A program made the translations under genes and the position numbers. A stretch of DNA of 64,000 nt from an uncultured Sphingomonadaceae bacterium (GTDB lineage: Bacteria > Pseudomonadota > Alphaproteobacteria > Sphingomonadales > Sphingomonadaceae). Below are positions 18,059-27,227 of this stretch, piece by piece. The stretch lies in NCBI GenBank assembly GCA_913060895.1, contig CAJXSN010000005.1, positions 79,506 to 143,505 on the forward strand. The letters run 5' to 3'. Under the pieces are notes generated by a model. The model searched no databases and was not told the DNA's origin. It saw nothing but the letters and a program-made list of their open reading frames with translations. Numbering within the stretch: position 1 is the stretch's first letter; every line of letters starts with the position of its first letter.

Positions 18059-18597
18059 GCCAGCCTCAACAGCGTAATCTTGGCCTTGCCGACCTTGCGT
18101 TCCTTATCGGTCTTCAGCAGCCGAACCTCGACGTCTTCTGCCACGCTGGTCTCCACCGCGATCCATGTTGCCTCGCCAATCCAGCCCAGGCGGATCATCC
18201 TGTCCAGCGCGACATTGGCAGCGCCGGTTCCGTAAGGTGGATCGAGGAGTAGCAAATCATGCGGAGCCTTCGCTGGTGCGAGGGCGGTCACGGACCCAGC
18301 ACTGACTGTAGTGCGCCTGCGTGCATCCAGCGCGGTTATGTTGGCGCGAATGGCATCGAGCGCAGGCTTCTCCTGCTCGACGAACAGGCAATGCGCTGCA
18401 CCGCGCGATAAGGCTTCCAGTCCCAGTGCGCCCGAACCAGCGAACAGGTCGGCAACCGACAATTCCTCGAATGTGCCAAGTCGGCTGGTGAGCATATTGA
18501 ACAGCGTTTCCCGCGTCCGATCCGCGGTGGGGCGCGTCTCCTCCCCTTTGGGTGCGATAATTTTCCGGCCACGCCAATCGCCCGCGATGATCCTCAT
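18055..18597 (-). CDS. rsmD: 16S rRNA (guanine(966)-N2)-methyltransferase
   Basis: Methylates G966 of 16S rRNA on assembled 30S particles using S-adenosylmethionine. Family motifs: MRIIAGDWRGR at the N terminus, RPT..R.RE..FN near 22-34, the SAM-binding DLFAGSGALG at 50-59, and the catalytic DPPY at 119-122. The length of 180 aa is typical. The start codon overlaps the rluB stop as ATGA (18594-18597), so the two rRNA-modification genes form a translationally coupled pair, a common arrangement in alphaproteobacteria. Confidence 0.95.
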   Translation of the reverse strand: MRIIAGDWRGRKIIAPKGEETRPTADRTRETLFNMLTSRLGTFEELSVADLFAGSGALGLEALSRGAAHCLFVEQEKPALDAIRANITALDARRRTTVSAGSVTALAPAKAPHDLLLLDPPYGTGAANVALDRMIRLGWIGEATWIAVETSVAEDVEVRLLKTDKERKVGKAKITLLRLA

Positions 18598-19379
18598 TTA
18601 CCATCCTTGGGCAGGCTGGAGCGAAAACGGCCAACATCCTGTTTGGCAATCTCCACCGCAGCGCCGCGGGGCAATTCGCCCAGATCGAACGGACCATATG
18701 ATACGCGGATAAGGCGGCTGACTTTCAGGTCAAAATGTTCCAGAACGCGGCGAACTTCGCGGTTCTTGCCTTCGGTAATCGTCATTACGATCCACTTGTT
18801 CGCGCCCTGTTTGCCACCGCCGCGTTCGATGTCGGCGTCAATCTGGCCGTAGCGCATCCGGTCTATGGTGATGCCTTCCATCAGGCCGTGCAGATCGCTT
18901 TCGGCAATGTCGCCGTAGGTGCGCGCGCGATAGGTTCGCGGAATACCTGATGAAGGCAGCTCCATCTGCCGTTTTAGCCCGCCATCATTAGTCAACAGCA
19001 ACAAACCTTCGGTGTTGAGATCGAGACGGCCCACCGGCATCAGACGCGGGGTATCCTTGGGCAGAGCATTGCGCAGCGCATCGTAAATCGTAGCGCGTCC
19101 GGCGGGATCGCGCTCTGCGGTAAGCAACCCGACCGGTTTGTGGAAGGCGAACAGGCGCGTGGGATCGGCCTTACCCACCAGATTGCCGTCCACGGTAATA
19201 CCGCGCAGGCTTTCAAGGAAGGTCGCAGGTGTTTCCACCACTTTCCCATTCAGCGAGACTCGTCCTTCGGCAATCATCCGTTCCACCTCCCGGCGGCTGG
19301 CAATTCCGGCTCGGGCCAGCAGCTTTGCAATGCGGTCGCCATCGGGGCGGTCGGGGGATCGGGTTTCGGTATGCGCCAT
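18594..19379 (-). CDS. rluB: rRNA pseudouridine synthase, RluB/RsuA family
   Basis: Isomerises uridine to pseudouridine in rRNA. An S4 RNA-binding domain occupies residues about 15-62, followed by the RsuA-type catalytic domain with FHKPVGLLT and the active-site Asp D120 in VGRLD. The C-terminal part contains EGKNREVRR, which is typical of RluB/RluE/RluF. The start was chosen at ATG 19379 (MAHTET...); the frame is open to 19502 but the added residues are unlike the family. Which uridine is modified cannot be read from sequence; RluB is the best guess from the S4 domain and size. Confidence 0.9.
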   Translation of the reverse strand: MAHTETRSPDRPDGDRIAKLLARAGIASRREVERMIAEGRVSLNGKVVETPATFLESLRGITVDGNLVGKADPTRLFAFHKPVGLLTAERDPAGRATIYDALRNALPKDTPRLMPVGRLDLNTEGLLLLTNDGGLKRQMELPSSGIPRTYRARTYGDIAESDLHGLMEGITIDRMRYGQIDADIERGGGKQGANKWIVMTITEGKNREVRRVLEHFDLKVSRLIRVSYGPFDLGELPRGAAVEIAKQDVGRFRSSLPKDGK

Positions 19380-19549
19380 AAGGGCTGCGGTTAGGCTTTC
19401 AGTTCGTGCTGTGCAATGTCTGCCGGGCCATACTGGTTCACCTAGGGCACACCAATCATCCACGATACCATGTAGGCAAACGGTTTTCTCTGCTGGTGCC
19501 AAAGGCTAGGGGGGCAGATTATCGCGAATGTGCGGATGGGATCAAGGTC

Positions 19550-21331
19550 ATGGCAGCGACGGCAGCAAAAAAAGCAAAACCGGGATGGGGTGCTGTACTG
19601 GCTGCGCTGAAACAACCCAAGACCGGGTATATGCTGCTGTTCGGCTTTGCCGCCGGTCTGCCCTATGCGCTTGTTCTGGGGACACTGTATGCGTGGCTGT
19701 CCGATGCGGGTGACATCGATCTGGAAACAATGGGCGTCTTTTCGCTTATAGGGCTTGCTTATGCTTTTAAGTTTCTCTGGTCGCCTGCTCTGGACCGGAT
19801 CGATATTCCTTTTGTAAACAAGCTGGGAAAACGCAAACAGTGGATCGTTACCGCCCAGCTGATTATCGGCGGTGCATTGGTGGCGCTGAGCTTCATCACG
19901 CCGAGCAATTCCACTATTGGCGTCTTCAGCCTGCTGGCCGGGCTCGCTGCCTTTGCCAGCGCCACTCAAGATGTAGTGATCGATGCATGGCGTGTGGACG
20001 TGGCGGATGATGTCGCGACGATCGACATTCTCTCTACCGTTTACCAGATGGGTTACCGCATTGCTGCACTTGTCGGCGGCGCGCTTGCTTTGTTTTCAGC
20101 CGAGCGGGTCGGGTGGCCTGCGACCTATTTCGGTATGGGGCTTACGATGCTGGCGGTTGGCTTCGCCGGTTTGTGGGCACCCGATGCCAACGCGTCCGAC
20201 ATAGCAGCCGAACAGGCCGCACTTGGTGATGATCCCTACGGCCTTCGCAAGGCTGGGCAGATGCTGCCAAGGGTCCGTCTGACGGCCCTGGCCATCGTCG
20301 GGTTACTGTGGGGCTGGGCACTGGTCACAGTCGGCGTATTCATGGTTCGGAGCCTGTCGAGCAATCCCGATGCGCGGCCGGACTCGGTCGAGTTCATCTC
20401 CAACATGGGGCCGCTCATCGTTATCGCGACCGTAGTGCTACCGGCGATGGTCGCCGCGTGGCTCGAAAGCGCGCGCAAGAGGGGCAAATACGTTATTCCC
20501 GCAGGGATAGAAGATGGACCCGGCATTCAGAGCGGCAAGCCCATTTCGAACTATGCCGCACAGTCGACTGGTGACCGGGCAATGGATCATCTCTACCGCG
20601 CACTGGTCTTGCCGTTGACCGACCTGATCGGCCGCCTGGGCTGGGCAATCATCATCGTTATCGCGCTGGTCCTGACATACCGCATCACCGATGCGATCTG
20701 GGGCACATTTGCGTATCCGTTTTATCTGGGCGAGCTGGAATATACGAAGGACGAGGTCGCGGTGGCTTCCAAGTTCTTCGGCGTTGGTGCGTTGCTCTTC
20801 GGGCTGGCCTTCGGCGGTTATCTGCTCACCGCGATCGGCCGGATGGTAACTCTGACGTTGGGCGCGTTCCTCGCAGCGATTACCAATTTACTTTATGCCG
20901 ATCTGGCGCTTGGCGGCGCGCGGGTGCAGGCGTTTTCCGATATGGTTGGCTTTACGTGGGCTGTCGATGCGATGGGCGGGGATGACCGGCTGGCGACGCT
21001 GATGATGGCGATTGCGGGTGAGAATATCGCTGTTGGCATCGCCGGAGCAGCGTTCGTCGCCTACCTCTCCAGCATCGTATCCAAGGGATACAGCGCAGTG
21101 CAATATGCGCTGCTGTCATCGCTCACATTGTTGGTAGGCACGCTTGGCCGTGGCGCGCTGGGCCAGATGATTGAGGAGCGCGGCTATTACGACGTATTCA
21201 TTCTGACTACGCTGATCGGACTGGGTGCAGTAGTGCTGTGTATTATCGAATGGATCCGTCAGGCGCGGCTGGGCAAAGCATCTGGCGTGGTTGCACCTGA
21301 CCCGAAACTGGCGGGCGATCCGGCGGAGTAG
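19550..21331 (+). CDS. ampG: AmpG-type muropeptide permease (MFS)
   Basis: Inner-membrane transporter importing anhydro-muropeptides for cell-wall recycling. 593 aa with about 14 hydrophobic segments. The AmpG-like motifs include GFAAGLPYALVLGTLYAWL near the N terminus and the SATQDVVIDAWRVD stretch after helix 4-5. There is a long central loop (about 210-320). The start at ATG 19550 follows AAGG; the upstream extension is not family-like. Its stop abuts the stop of folC (21331/21332). Together with mpl and ldcA at the other end of the window it makes a recycling set. An acetyl-CoA transporter-like MFS is a less likely alternative. Confidence 0.87.
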   Translation: MAATAAKKAKPGWGAVLAALKQPKTGYMLLFGFAAGLPYALVLGTLYAWLSDAGDIDLETMGVFSLIGLAYAFKFLWSPALDRIDIPFVNKLGKRKQWIVTAQLIIGGALVALSFITPSNSTIGVFSLLAGLAAFASATQDVVIDAWRVDVADDVATIDILSTVYQMGYRIAALVGGALALFSAERVGWPATYFGMGLTMLAVGFAGLWAPDANASDIAAEQAALGDDPYGLRKAGQMLPRVRLTALAIVGLLWGWALVTVGVFMVRSLSSNPDARPDSVEFISNMGPLIVIATVVLPAMVAAWLESARKRGKYVIPAGIEDGPGIQSGKPISNYAAQSTGDRAMDHLYRALVLPLTDLIGRLGWAIIIVIALVLTYRITDAIWGTFAYPFYLGELEYTKDEVAVASKFFGVGALLFGLAFGGYLLTAIGRMVTLTLGAFLAAITNLLYADLALGGARVQAFSDMVGFTWAVDAMGGDDRLATLMMAIAGENIAVGIAGAAFVAYLSSIVSKGYSAVQYALLSSLTLLVGTLGRGALGQMIEERGYYDVFILTTLIGLGAVVLCIIEWIRQARLGKASGVVAPDPKLAGDPAE

Positions 21332-22705
21332 TTAGTCCGGCAGCGTGCCGTTCAGCCGCAGCACTTCGCCCGCAAGATAGAGCGAGCCGATGATTGCAGT
21401 AGGTTTCCAGGCATCTCCAGGACGTCCGGTATTAAGCAGGTTCAGAGCGCCCAGCACGTCGTCGGCACTGTGAACTGTTTCAATTCCGGCAGACCGTGCC
21501 ATCCGTTCCAGCGATACGGTTGAGTGATGATCATGGCCCGGCACCGGCACGGCAACAAACTGGCGAGCAATCGGTGCAATTTCAGCGATAAAACCTTCGG
21601 CATCTTTGTTTGCCAACATGCCAAGGATGACATTTACGCCAAACCCTTTGGGAAGCTGCCGTATTACATCGGGATCAGACTCAATAGTCAGCCGAACGGC
21701 CCGGGCAGCTTGAAGATTGTGTCCGCCATCGAGCCAGAAGTCGAAACCGAAATCAATTTCGCCGAGCTTGCCATTAGAAAATCGTTGAAGCCGAGCCGGC
21801 CAGTGCGCACTGCGAATGCCTTTCGCAATCGCATCGGGGGATACTGTAACAATATCCTGATGGCGCAGCATCGCGGCGGCCAGAGCGGCGTTCTCCGCCT
21901 GATGCACGCCGAGCATAATTGGCAAGGGTAGGGCGAGTTCGCCATGCCGGTCCGTATAGTGCAGGGCCGTCTCACTAACGGTTGCAGACCACTCCCGGCC
22001 TCGCATAGCCAGCGGTGCACCGTGTTTCGCCGCAGCACGCTCGATCTCCAGTGTCGGACCGTCAGTGTAGGACAAGGTGACAAGCGAACTGCCGTTTTTG
22101 GCGATGCCCGATTTTTCAAAAGCAATTCGGCTCAGCGGATCACCCGGTGCCCCATCCTCGGGTGCCAGCAGGAAGCGTTCGTGATCAATCCCCAGCGCGG
22201 CGATCCCGCAGGCTGCAATCGCCCCAGACTGCAGCGCATTCGTCGCATCGAACCTTCCGCCGAGGCCGACTTCTACCACGCACACATCGGCAGGCGTGCG
22301 GCTGAAGGCTAGGAAGGCGGCGCCGATGGTGACCTCGAAGAAGCTGGGTGACAGATCGTCGCCTGCATCCAGCACCTCCTTCAACAGCGCAGCCAGCGCA
22401 TCATCTTCGATAAGCTTTCCCGCCAGCCTGATGCGTTCGTTATAGCGCACCAGATGCGGGCTGGTGGTGACGTGGACACGCTTGCCATCGGCCTCCAGCA
22501 TGGCCCGCAAAAAGGCGCAGGTTGAGCCTTTGCCATTGGTGCCCGCGACATGGAAAACTGGCGGTAGGTTACGATGCGGATTGCCCAGCCGATCCAGCAA
22601 AGCGCGGATCGTGCCGAGCCCCAGCCGACCATCGGGCACGGTGAGCGCGCCCAGCCTGTTCAATTGCGCCTGTACAGCTGCGTTTTCGGAAGTCGCGAAG
22701 TCCAT
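21332..22705 (-). CDS. folC: Bifunctional folylpolyglutamate synthase / dihydrofolate synthase
   Basis: Adds L-glutamate to dihydropteroate and then to tetrahydrofolates. A Mur-ligase-like fold with the P-loop GTNGKGST at residues about 55-62, the TSPHLVRYNERI motif, the folate-site region VVEVGLGGRFDATN, and the C-terminal domain with DGGHNLQAAR. The ATG at 22705 is used here; a TTG immediately before it is less likely. It lies 31 bases downstream of accD, the standard accD-folC order, and is the last gene of a long minus-strand operon. Confidence 0.96.
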   Translation of the reverse strand: MDFATSENAAVQAQLNRLGALTVPDGRLGLGTIRALLDRLGNPHRNLPPVFHVAGTNGKGSTCAFLRAMLEADGKRVHVTTSPHLVRYNERIRLAGKLIEDDALAALLKEVLDAGDDLSPSFFEVTIGAAFLAFSRTPADVCVVEVGLGGRFDATNALQSGAIAACGIAALGIDHERFLLAPEDGAPGDPLSRIAFEKSGIAKNGSSLVTLSYTDGPTLEIERAAAKHGAPLAMRGREWSATVSETALHYTDRHGELALPLPIMLGVHQAENAALAAAMLRHQDIVTVSPDAIAKGIRSAHWPARLQRFSNGKLGEIDFGFDFWLDGGHNLQAARAVRLTIESDPDVIRQLPKGFGVNVILGMLANKDAEGFIAEIAPIARQFVAVPVPGHDHHSTVSLERMARSAGIETVHSADDVLGALNLLNTGRPGDAWKPTAIIGSLYLAGEVLRLNGTLPD

Positions 22706-22736
22706 CAATCACCCCCTGCCGTCTGCGGGCAGGAAG

Positions 22737-23585
22737 TCAGGCGGCCTGCTCACCCTGCATGTAATCCAGCAGTATCGCCAGCTCCTCGCGCAGGTCCTTG
22801 CGGTGCACAACGCGGTCTACCATTCCATGCTTGTGGAGGTATTCCGCGCGCTGAAAACCGTCAGGCAATTGCTCGCGGATGGTGTCCTGAATTACGCGCT
22901 GCCCGGCAAAGCCGATCAGAGCACCCGGTTCGGCAATCTGGACATCGCCCAGCATTGCGTAACTGGCTGTCACGCCGCCCGTGGTCGGGTCCGTCAGCAC
23001 GACGATATAGGGCAGCCCTGCCTGTTTTAGACGGCGCGTCATCACGGTCGCCTTGGGCATTTGCATCAGGCTGAGAATGCCCTCCTGCATTCGTGCGCCG
23101 CCAGCGGCGGTTACCACGATATAACCGCAATTCCGGTCGAGCGCTTCCTGAGCGCCTGCACAGAGCGCGGTGCCCACAGCCATGCCCATGCTGCCGCCCA
23201 TGAACCCGAAATCCTGCACGCCGACGACGGCAGGCTGGTCGAGAATACTGCCCGAACCCACGGTAAAGGCGTCTTTATGCGGGTTTTTCGCGCGCGCCTG
23301 TTTCAGCCGCTCGGTGTATTTCTTGGTGTCCTTGAACTTCAGCGGGTCTTCCGCAACCTCGGGCTGGGGCAGGAGGGAATACCCTTCGTCCAGCAGCAGG
23401 CCGAGGCGCGCGTCGGCACCAATACGGCCGTGATGGCCACAGGACGGGCACACATGCAAGTTCTCCTCGTATTCCTTGACGAAAAGCATTTCCTGACAGG
23501 AAGGGCATTTGACCCAGAGATTTTCCGCCGTCTCGCGTTTTGCGACGAAGGGGAGCGAATTGCGTACGCGGGTGATCCAGTTCAT
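22737..23585 (-). CDS. accD: Acetyl-CoA carboxylase carboxyltransferase subunit beta
   Basis: Zinc-containing beta subunit of the carboxyltransferase that makes malonyl-CoA in fatty-acid synthesis. The zinc ribbon cysteines are C27, C30, C46 and C49, followed by the crotonase-like core with GGARMQEG and [15 protein letters not shown]. 282 aa is normal. The ATG overlaps the trpA stop (ATGA at 23582-23585), giving the classic trpA-accD-folC arrangement that links tryptophan, lipid and folate genes. The identification is very secure. Confidence 0.97.
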   Translation of the reverse strand: MNWITRVRNSLPFVAKRETAENLWVKCPSCQEMLFVKEYEENLHVCPSCGHHGRIGADARLGLLLDEGYSLLPQPEVAEDPLKFKDTKKYTERLKQARAKNPHKDAFTVGSGSILDQPAVVGVQDFGFMGGSMGMAVGTALCAGAQEALDRNCGYIVVTAAGGARMQEGILSLMQMPKATVMTRRLKQAGLPYIVVLTDPTTGGVTASYAMLGDVQIAEPGALIGFAGQRVIQDTIREQLPDGFQRAEYLHKHGMVDRVVHRKDLREELAILLDYMQGEQAA

Positions 23586-24367
23586 GCGGTAGTCTTTGCC
23601 GCTGAATGCACTGCCTTGGCAAGGGATGCAGTGAGCGCTTTGAGATGCTGAGGGGCGTCGGCCCCATGCTGGCCAACCAGTTCAACCAAAACCGAACCGA
23701 CCACAACGCCGTCGGCAACCTTCGCGATTTCGCCCGCTTGTTCCGGAGTGCGGACCCCGAAACCCACTGCTATCGGCAGGTCGGTGGAGGCCTTCAACCG
23801 CGCGACAGCATCGGCGATGCTGGCCTGAGCGGCTTGTTGTTTGCCAGTAATCCCTGCGACCGAGACATAATAGACGAATCCGTCAGACCCACCGAGCACT
23901 GTGGGCAGGCGCGCGGCGTCGGTGGTGGGAGTGGCGAGACGGATCGGCGCAATGCCCTTCGCGCGCAGGGCAGGGCCAAGCGCTTCGTCTTCCTCCGGCG
24001 GAATATCGACGCAGATCACTCCGTCCACGCCCGCCTTGGCACATTCATCGGCAAACCATTCCGGCCCACGCCGCACCATCGGATTGGCATAGCCCATCAG
24101 CACCAGCGGCACGTCGGGATGGCGCGCGCGGAAGGCGGCGGCGATGGCGAAGACGTCGGCCGTCTTAGTCCCTGCGCCCAGCGAGCGGATATTTGCCGCC
24201 TGAATTGCTGGTCCATCGGCCATGGGATCGGTGAAGGGCATCCCCAACTCGATGACATCGGCGCCGCCTTCGACCAGCGCGTCGAGATTGGCCCCAGTGT
24301 CTCCGTCGCCAGCAGTGACGAAGCAGACAAGGGCAGGTTTGGCGAAGGCGGTTGAGAAGCGGGTCAA
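23582..24367 (-). CDS. trpA: Tryptophan synthase alpha chain
   Basis: Cleaves indole-3-glycerol phosphate to indole, which is channelled to TrpB. TIM barrel of 261 aa with the catalytic acids E40 (ELGMPFTDP) and D51 (MADGP) and the phosphate loop near [10 protein letters not shown]. No ATG fits the expected N terminus; a TTG at 24367 gives [10 protein letters not shown], which aligns with the family. That TTG overlaps the stop of the preceding small ORF as TTGA. The ORF stays open to 24547 but that stretch overlaps the other frame and is not family-like. A TTG start coupled to the upstream ORF is the best reading. Confidence 0.94.
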   Translation of the reverse strand: MTRFSTAFAKPALVCFVTAGDGDTGANLDALVEGGADVIELGMPFTDPMADGPAIQAANIRSLGAGTKTADVFAIAAAFRARHPDVPLVLMGYANPMVRRGPEWFADECAKAGVDGVICVDIPPEEDEALGPALRAKGIAPIRLATPTTDAARLPTVLGGSDGFVYYVSVAGITGKQQAAQASIADAVARLKASTDLPIAVGFGVRTPEQAGEIAKVADGVVVGSVLVELVGQHGADAPQHLKALTASLAKAVHSAAKTTA

Positions 24368-24573
24368 AACTGGCTCTTGTTTCCTAGGGTCGTACGCAGC
24401 CAAAAAGGGATTGTGAGAATAAAACTTCCAAATACTAGCGAGCGGACGAAAGCTGCGTTTTTCCAGGCGTCGAACAGGTAGAGGCAGATAATTCCGGCGA
24501 AACCGAACAAGGCCAGCGGCAGCAGCAGACCATATCGACAGGCCCACCAGCGATTTAGCCAGCCTAGGATCAA
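24364..24573 (-). CDS. Small two-helix membrane protein inserted between trpB and trpA
   Basis: A 69-aa protein that I do not recognise. Two hydrophobic segments (about residues 13-34 and 43-58) separated by a short charged loop DAWKN predict a hairpin inner-membrane protein. It starts with TTG at 24573, which overlaps the trpB stop as TTGA and has GGGAG 7 bases upstream inside trpB. Its own TGA overlaps the trpA TTG start in the same way. Both junctions indicate translational coupling, so this is very likely a genuine gene. A link to tryptophan or indole handling is speculation from position only. Confidence 0.72.
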   Translation of the reverse strand: MILGWLNRWWACRYGLLLPLALFGFAGIICLYLFDAWKNAAFVRSLVFGSFILTIPFWLRTTLGNKSQF

Positions 24574-25784
24574 ATCTTCACTCCCAATTTTTCAGCTACG
24601 GTGAAGATGTCCTTGTCGCCTCGCCCGCACAGATTCATCAGAATGATCTCATCTTCACGCATCGTCTTCGCACGATCAGTCACGGCGGCAATCGCATGTG
24701 AAGGCTCCAGCGCGGGAATGATGCCTTCGGTGCGGCAAAGTAGCTGGAAACCATCCAGCGCTTCGTCGTCCGTCACGGCGATGTATTCTACGCGGCCGGT
24801 TTCTTTAAGCCATGCGTGTTCGGGACCAATACCGGGGTAGTCCAGACCCGCGCTGATCGAGTGGCCTTCGGTGATCTGGCCGTCTTCGTCCTGCAGAAGA
24901 TAGGTGCGGTTGCCGTGCAGCACGCCGGGCGATCCGCCCAGCAGGCTGGCGGCGTGTTCGTCGCCATCGAGGCCATGGCCTGCCGCCTCCACGCCGAGCA
25001 TCTTCACATCGGCATCGTCGAGGAATGGGTGGAACAGGCCCAGCGCATTCGATCCGCCGCCGATGCAGGCGATCAGCAGATCGGGCAGGCGCCCCGTCCG
25101 GCTAAGCATTTGCGCGCGCGCTTCGGTACCGATCACACTTTGGAAATCGCGGACCATTTCGGGGTAGGGGTGCGGCCCTGCCGCCGTGCCGATGATGTAG
25201 AACGTGTCGTGGACATTCGCGACCCAGTCGCGCAGCCCTTCGTTCATCGCGTCCTTCAACGTCGCGCCGCCGCTGGTGACGGGGACGACTTCTGCGCCGA
25301 GCAGCTTCATGCGGAAGACATTAGGGGATTGCCGCTTCACGTCTTCTGCGCCCATATAAATCACGCAAGGCAGGCCAAATCGCGCGCAGACGGTGGCAGT
25401 GGCGACCCCGTGCTGGCCCGCGCCGGTTTCCGCGATAATCCGCTTCTTGCCCATCCGCATGGCGAGCAGGATTTGCCCGATGCAATTGTTGATCTTGTGC
25501 GCGCCGGTGTGGTTCAGTTCGTCGCGCTTGAACCAGACTTGCGCCCCGCCAAGCGCTTCGGTCAGCCGCTCAGCAAAATAGAGCGGAGAGGGGCGGCCCA
25601 CGTAATGCTCCAGCAAATCGTCGAACTGGGCCTGAAACGCGGGATCGGCCTGCGCTGCGCGGTATTCCCGCTCCAGATCGAGAACCAGCGGCATCAGGGT
25701 CTCAGCGACATAACGTCCGCCGAATTCGCCGAAATGCCCGCGATCATCAGGCTGGGTACGATAAGAGTTTGGCTGGATATTCAT
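24570..25784 (-). CDS. trpB: Tryptophan synthase beta chain
   Basis: PLP enzyme joining indole and serine to make tryptophan. 404 aa with the PLP lysine K97 in [10 protein letters not shown], the ETGAGQHG loop, and the phosphate-binding GGGSNA stretch (in [10 protein letters not shown]). The N-terminal [17 protein letters not shown] is diagnostic of TrpB1. The gene begins 3 bases after the trpF stop with an AGGA site inside the trpF end. The identification is very secure. Confidence 0.98.
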   Translation of the reverse strand: MNIQPNSYRTQPDDRGHFGEFGGRYVAETLMPLVLDLEREYRAAQADPAFQAQFDDLLEHYVGRPSPLYFAERLTEALGGAQVWFKRDELNHTGAHKINNCIGQILLAMRMGKKRIIAETGAGQHGVATATVCARFGLPCVIYMGAEDVKRQSPNVFRMKLLGAEVVPVTSGGATLKDAMNEGLRDWVANVHDTFYIIGTAAGPHPYPEMVRDFQSVIGTEARAQMLSRTGRLPDLLIACIGGGSNALGLFHPFLDDADVKMLGVEAAGHGLDGDEHAASLLGGSPGVLHGNRTYLLQDEDGQITEGHSISAGLDYPGIGPEHAWLKETGRVEYIAVTDDEALDGFQLLCRTEGIIPALEPSHAIAAVTDRAKTMREDEIILMNLCGRGDKDIFTVAEKLGVKI

Positions 25785-25787
25785 GGG

Positions 25788-26426
25788 TTATCCTGAGTTT
25801 CTTGCGGCTTTGCAGAAGGCCGCGATTCTGTCCACGTCCTTGATACCAGGAGCGCTTTCGGTTCCGGAACACACATCCACAAGGGGGGCGTTGGTCGCGG
25901 CGATTGCGTCATCCACATTTCCGGCATCCAAGCCTCCCGCGAGACCCCACGGCATGCCGACATCAAAGTCCGCCAGCAGGGTCCAATCGAATTTCAGGCC
26001 CATCCCACCCGGCAGAGCACTGGGCGGAGTTTTCGCATCAAAAAGAATGAAATCCGCGAGTTCGCGATATATCTCGGCCCGTTGGACATCCTCTCTCGTG
26101 GCGACCGAGACCGCTTTCCAGATCGGGATGCCAAACCGCGATTTTATTTGTGCGACCCGCTCAGGGCTCTCGCTACCTTGCAACTGCACAACGTCAAGAT
26201 CGGCTGATGAGAGGACTTCGGCCAGAAAATCGTCCTGCGGGTTCACGAATAGTCCAGCTCGGCCAAGATGTCCTTTGGCGCGACTGGTTAGTTCAGCTGC
26301 TTCGCCCGGCTGCACGTTACGCGGGCTGGGCGGATAAAAAACGAATCCGCCATAGTCGGCCCGTGCAGCAATAACTGCATCAAGCCCGCGCATATTGCTG
26401 ATGCCGCAAATCTTGATCTGGGTCAT
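25788..26426 (-). CDS. trpF: Phosphoribosylanthranilate isomerase
   Basis: Third step of tryptophan synthesis (PRA to CdRP). TIM barrel of 212 aa with the catalytic Cys C7 in KICGIS and the catalytic Asp D130 in FILFDAK; the phosphate site GLAGGLDAGN is near 161-170. It lies 15 bases after the metallo-beta-lactamase gene and 3 before trpB. In many alphaproteobacteria pyrF, trpF, trpB and trpA occur in this order; here an extra gene intrudes between pyrF and trpF. Confidence 0.96.
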   Translation of the reverse strand: MTQIKICGISNMRGLDAVIAARADYGGFVFYPPSPRNVQPGEAAELTSRAKGHLGRAGLFVNPQDDFLAEVLSSADLDVVQLQGSESPERVAQIKSRFGIPIWKAVSVATREDVQRAEIYRELADFILFDAKTPPSALPGGMGLKFDWTLLADFDVGMPWGLAGGLDAGNVDDAIAATNAPLVDVCSGTESAPGIKDVDRIAAFCKAARNSG

Positions 26427-26441
26427 GATGAACGGCCGGTG

Positions 26442-27227
26442 CTAAAGTTCTTCAGCCAGTGCAACCGTGTGGGCAATCGCCTCACGGCCTTCGGGCTGCG
26501 AATGACTCATGGCGATCACTGCGTAATCGGGAAAAGCAGCGCCGAAATTGCGAGCCGATCGAGCATAGGCATTTACATCCGCATCGGCCAGATTACCGAG
26601 CGTTTCACTCTCGGTTCCTTTTATCATACAGCCGCCGAATGCGATGCCTGCTGCGGGAACGGCAACAGTGATATTGTCGCGGGTGTGCGCCCCGCCGGGG
26701 AAGTAGATTTCAAGCGGATCGAGGAATGCCACCTGATCGCCGCTCAACCAACCATTGCCGCCAAACGTGAGAACATTGCGTGCAGGCTGAAACCCGTTGC
26801 CAGGTGCATCTTCATTGGTGAGAGGATGGGCATAAGTTGAGATATTCGCCTGATGCAACGCCGCAATGCCGCCCATCTTATCCTTGTGTGCATGCGTGAT
26901 TACAGCCGCACGGATCGGTTTTTCCAGTACGCCGTCTGCCCATGCGACGATCTGTGCGGTTTGCGGTTCTGTCCATGCGGTGTCGACCAGTAGCGTGGCT
27001 TCGCCATCCACCACCAGCAAGCCGTTGGAAGGTACGGGGCCGATTCCGGGCAGATCGAGATAGGTGGTATGCTGCCACACACCTGGCGCGAGTTCGCGAA
27101 GCGCGACATCGCCAAAGCGTGTCACTTCGCCGACCTGCTCCTGCACGGCGGCACGATCATGGATTTCACCCATCGGGACACAGGCGGTCAATCCACCGAT
27201 AATGACTAAGGCTCTAAGCAGTTTCAT
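26442..27227 (-). CDS. Subclass B1 metallo-beta-lactamase, NDM-like lipoprotein
   Basis: A 261-aa zinc hydrolase with a lipoprotein signal peptide (lipobox LTAC, Cys16). B1 zinc ligands are all present: H112, H114 and D116 in THAHKDKMGG, H181 in GGAHTRDN, C200 in FGGC and H242 in MSHSQP. Lys instead of His after D116 and the Cys ligand exclude subclass B3. The sequence follows NDM-1 closely, including VWQHT, SNGL, VDTAW, DKMGG, IAFGGC, LGNL.DAD and FGAAFP. By my recalled alignment about half of the positions match. Its ATG overlaps the pyrF stop (ATGA, 27224-27227), and GAGG lies upstream within pyrF. The predicted role is beta-lactam hydrolysis at the inner face of the outer membrane; activity is inferred. 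Confidence 0.93.
   Translation of the reverse strand: MKLLRALVIIGGLTACVPMGEIHDRAAVQEQVGEVTRFGDVALRELAPGVWQHTTYLDLPGIGPVPSNGLLVVDGEATLLVDTAWTEPQTAQIVAWADGVLEKPIRAAVITHAHKDKMGGIAALHQANISTYAHPLTNEDAPGNGFQPARNVLTFGGNGWLSGDQVAFLDPLEIYFPGGAHTRDNITVAVPAAGIAFGGCMIKGTESETLGNLADADVNAYARSARNFGAAFPDYAVIAMSHSQPEGREAIAHTVALAEEL

Noticed and set aside
23585..24547. trpA starting at 24547 (321 codons)
   Set aside because: The extra 60 codons overlap the small membrane gene in another frame and have no resemblance to TrpA; the TTG at 24367 aligns with the family N terminus.
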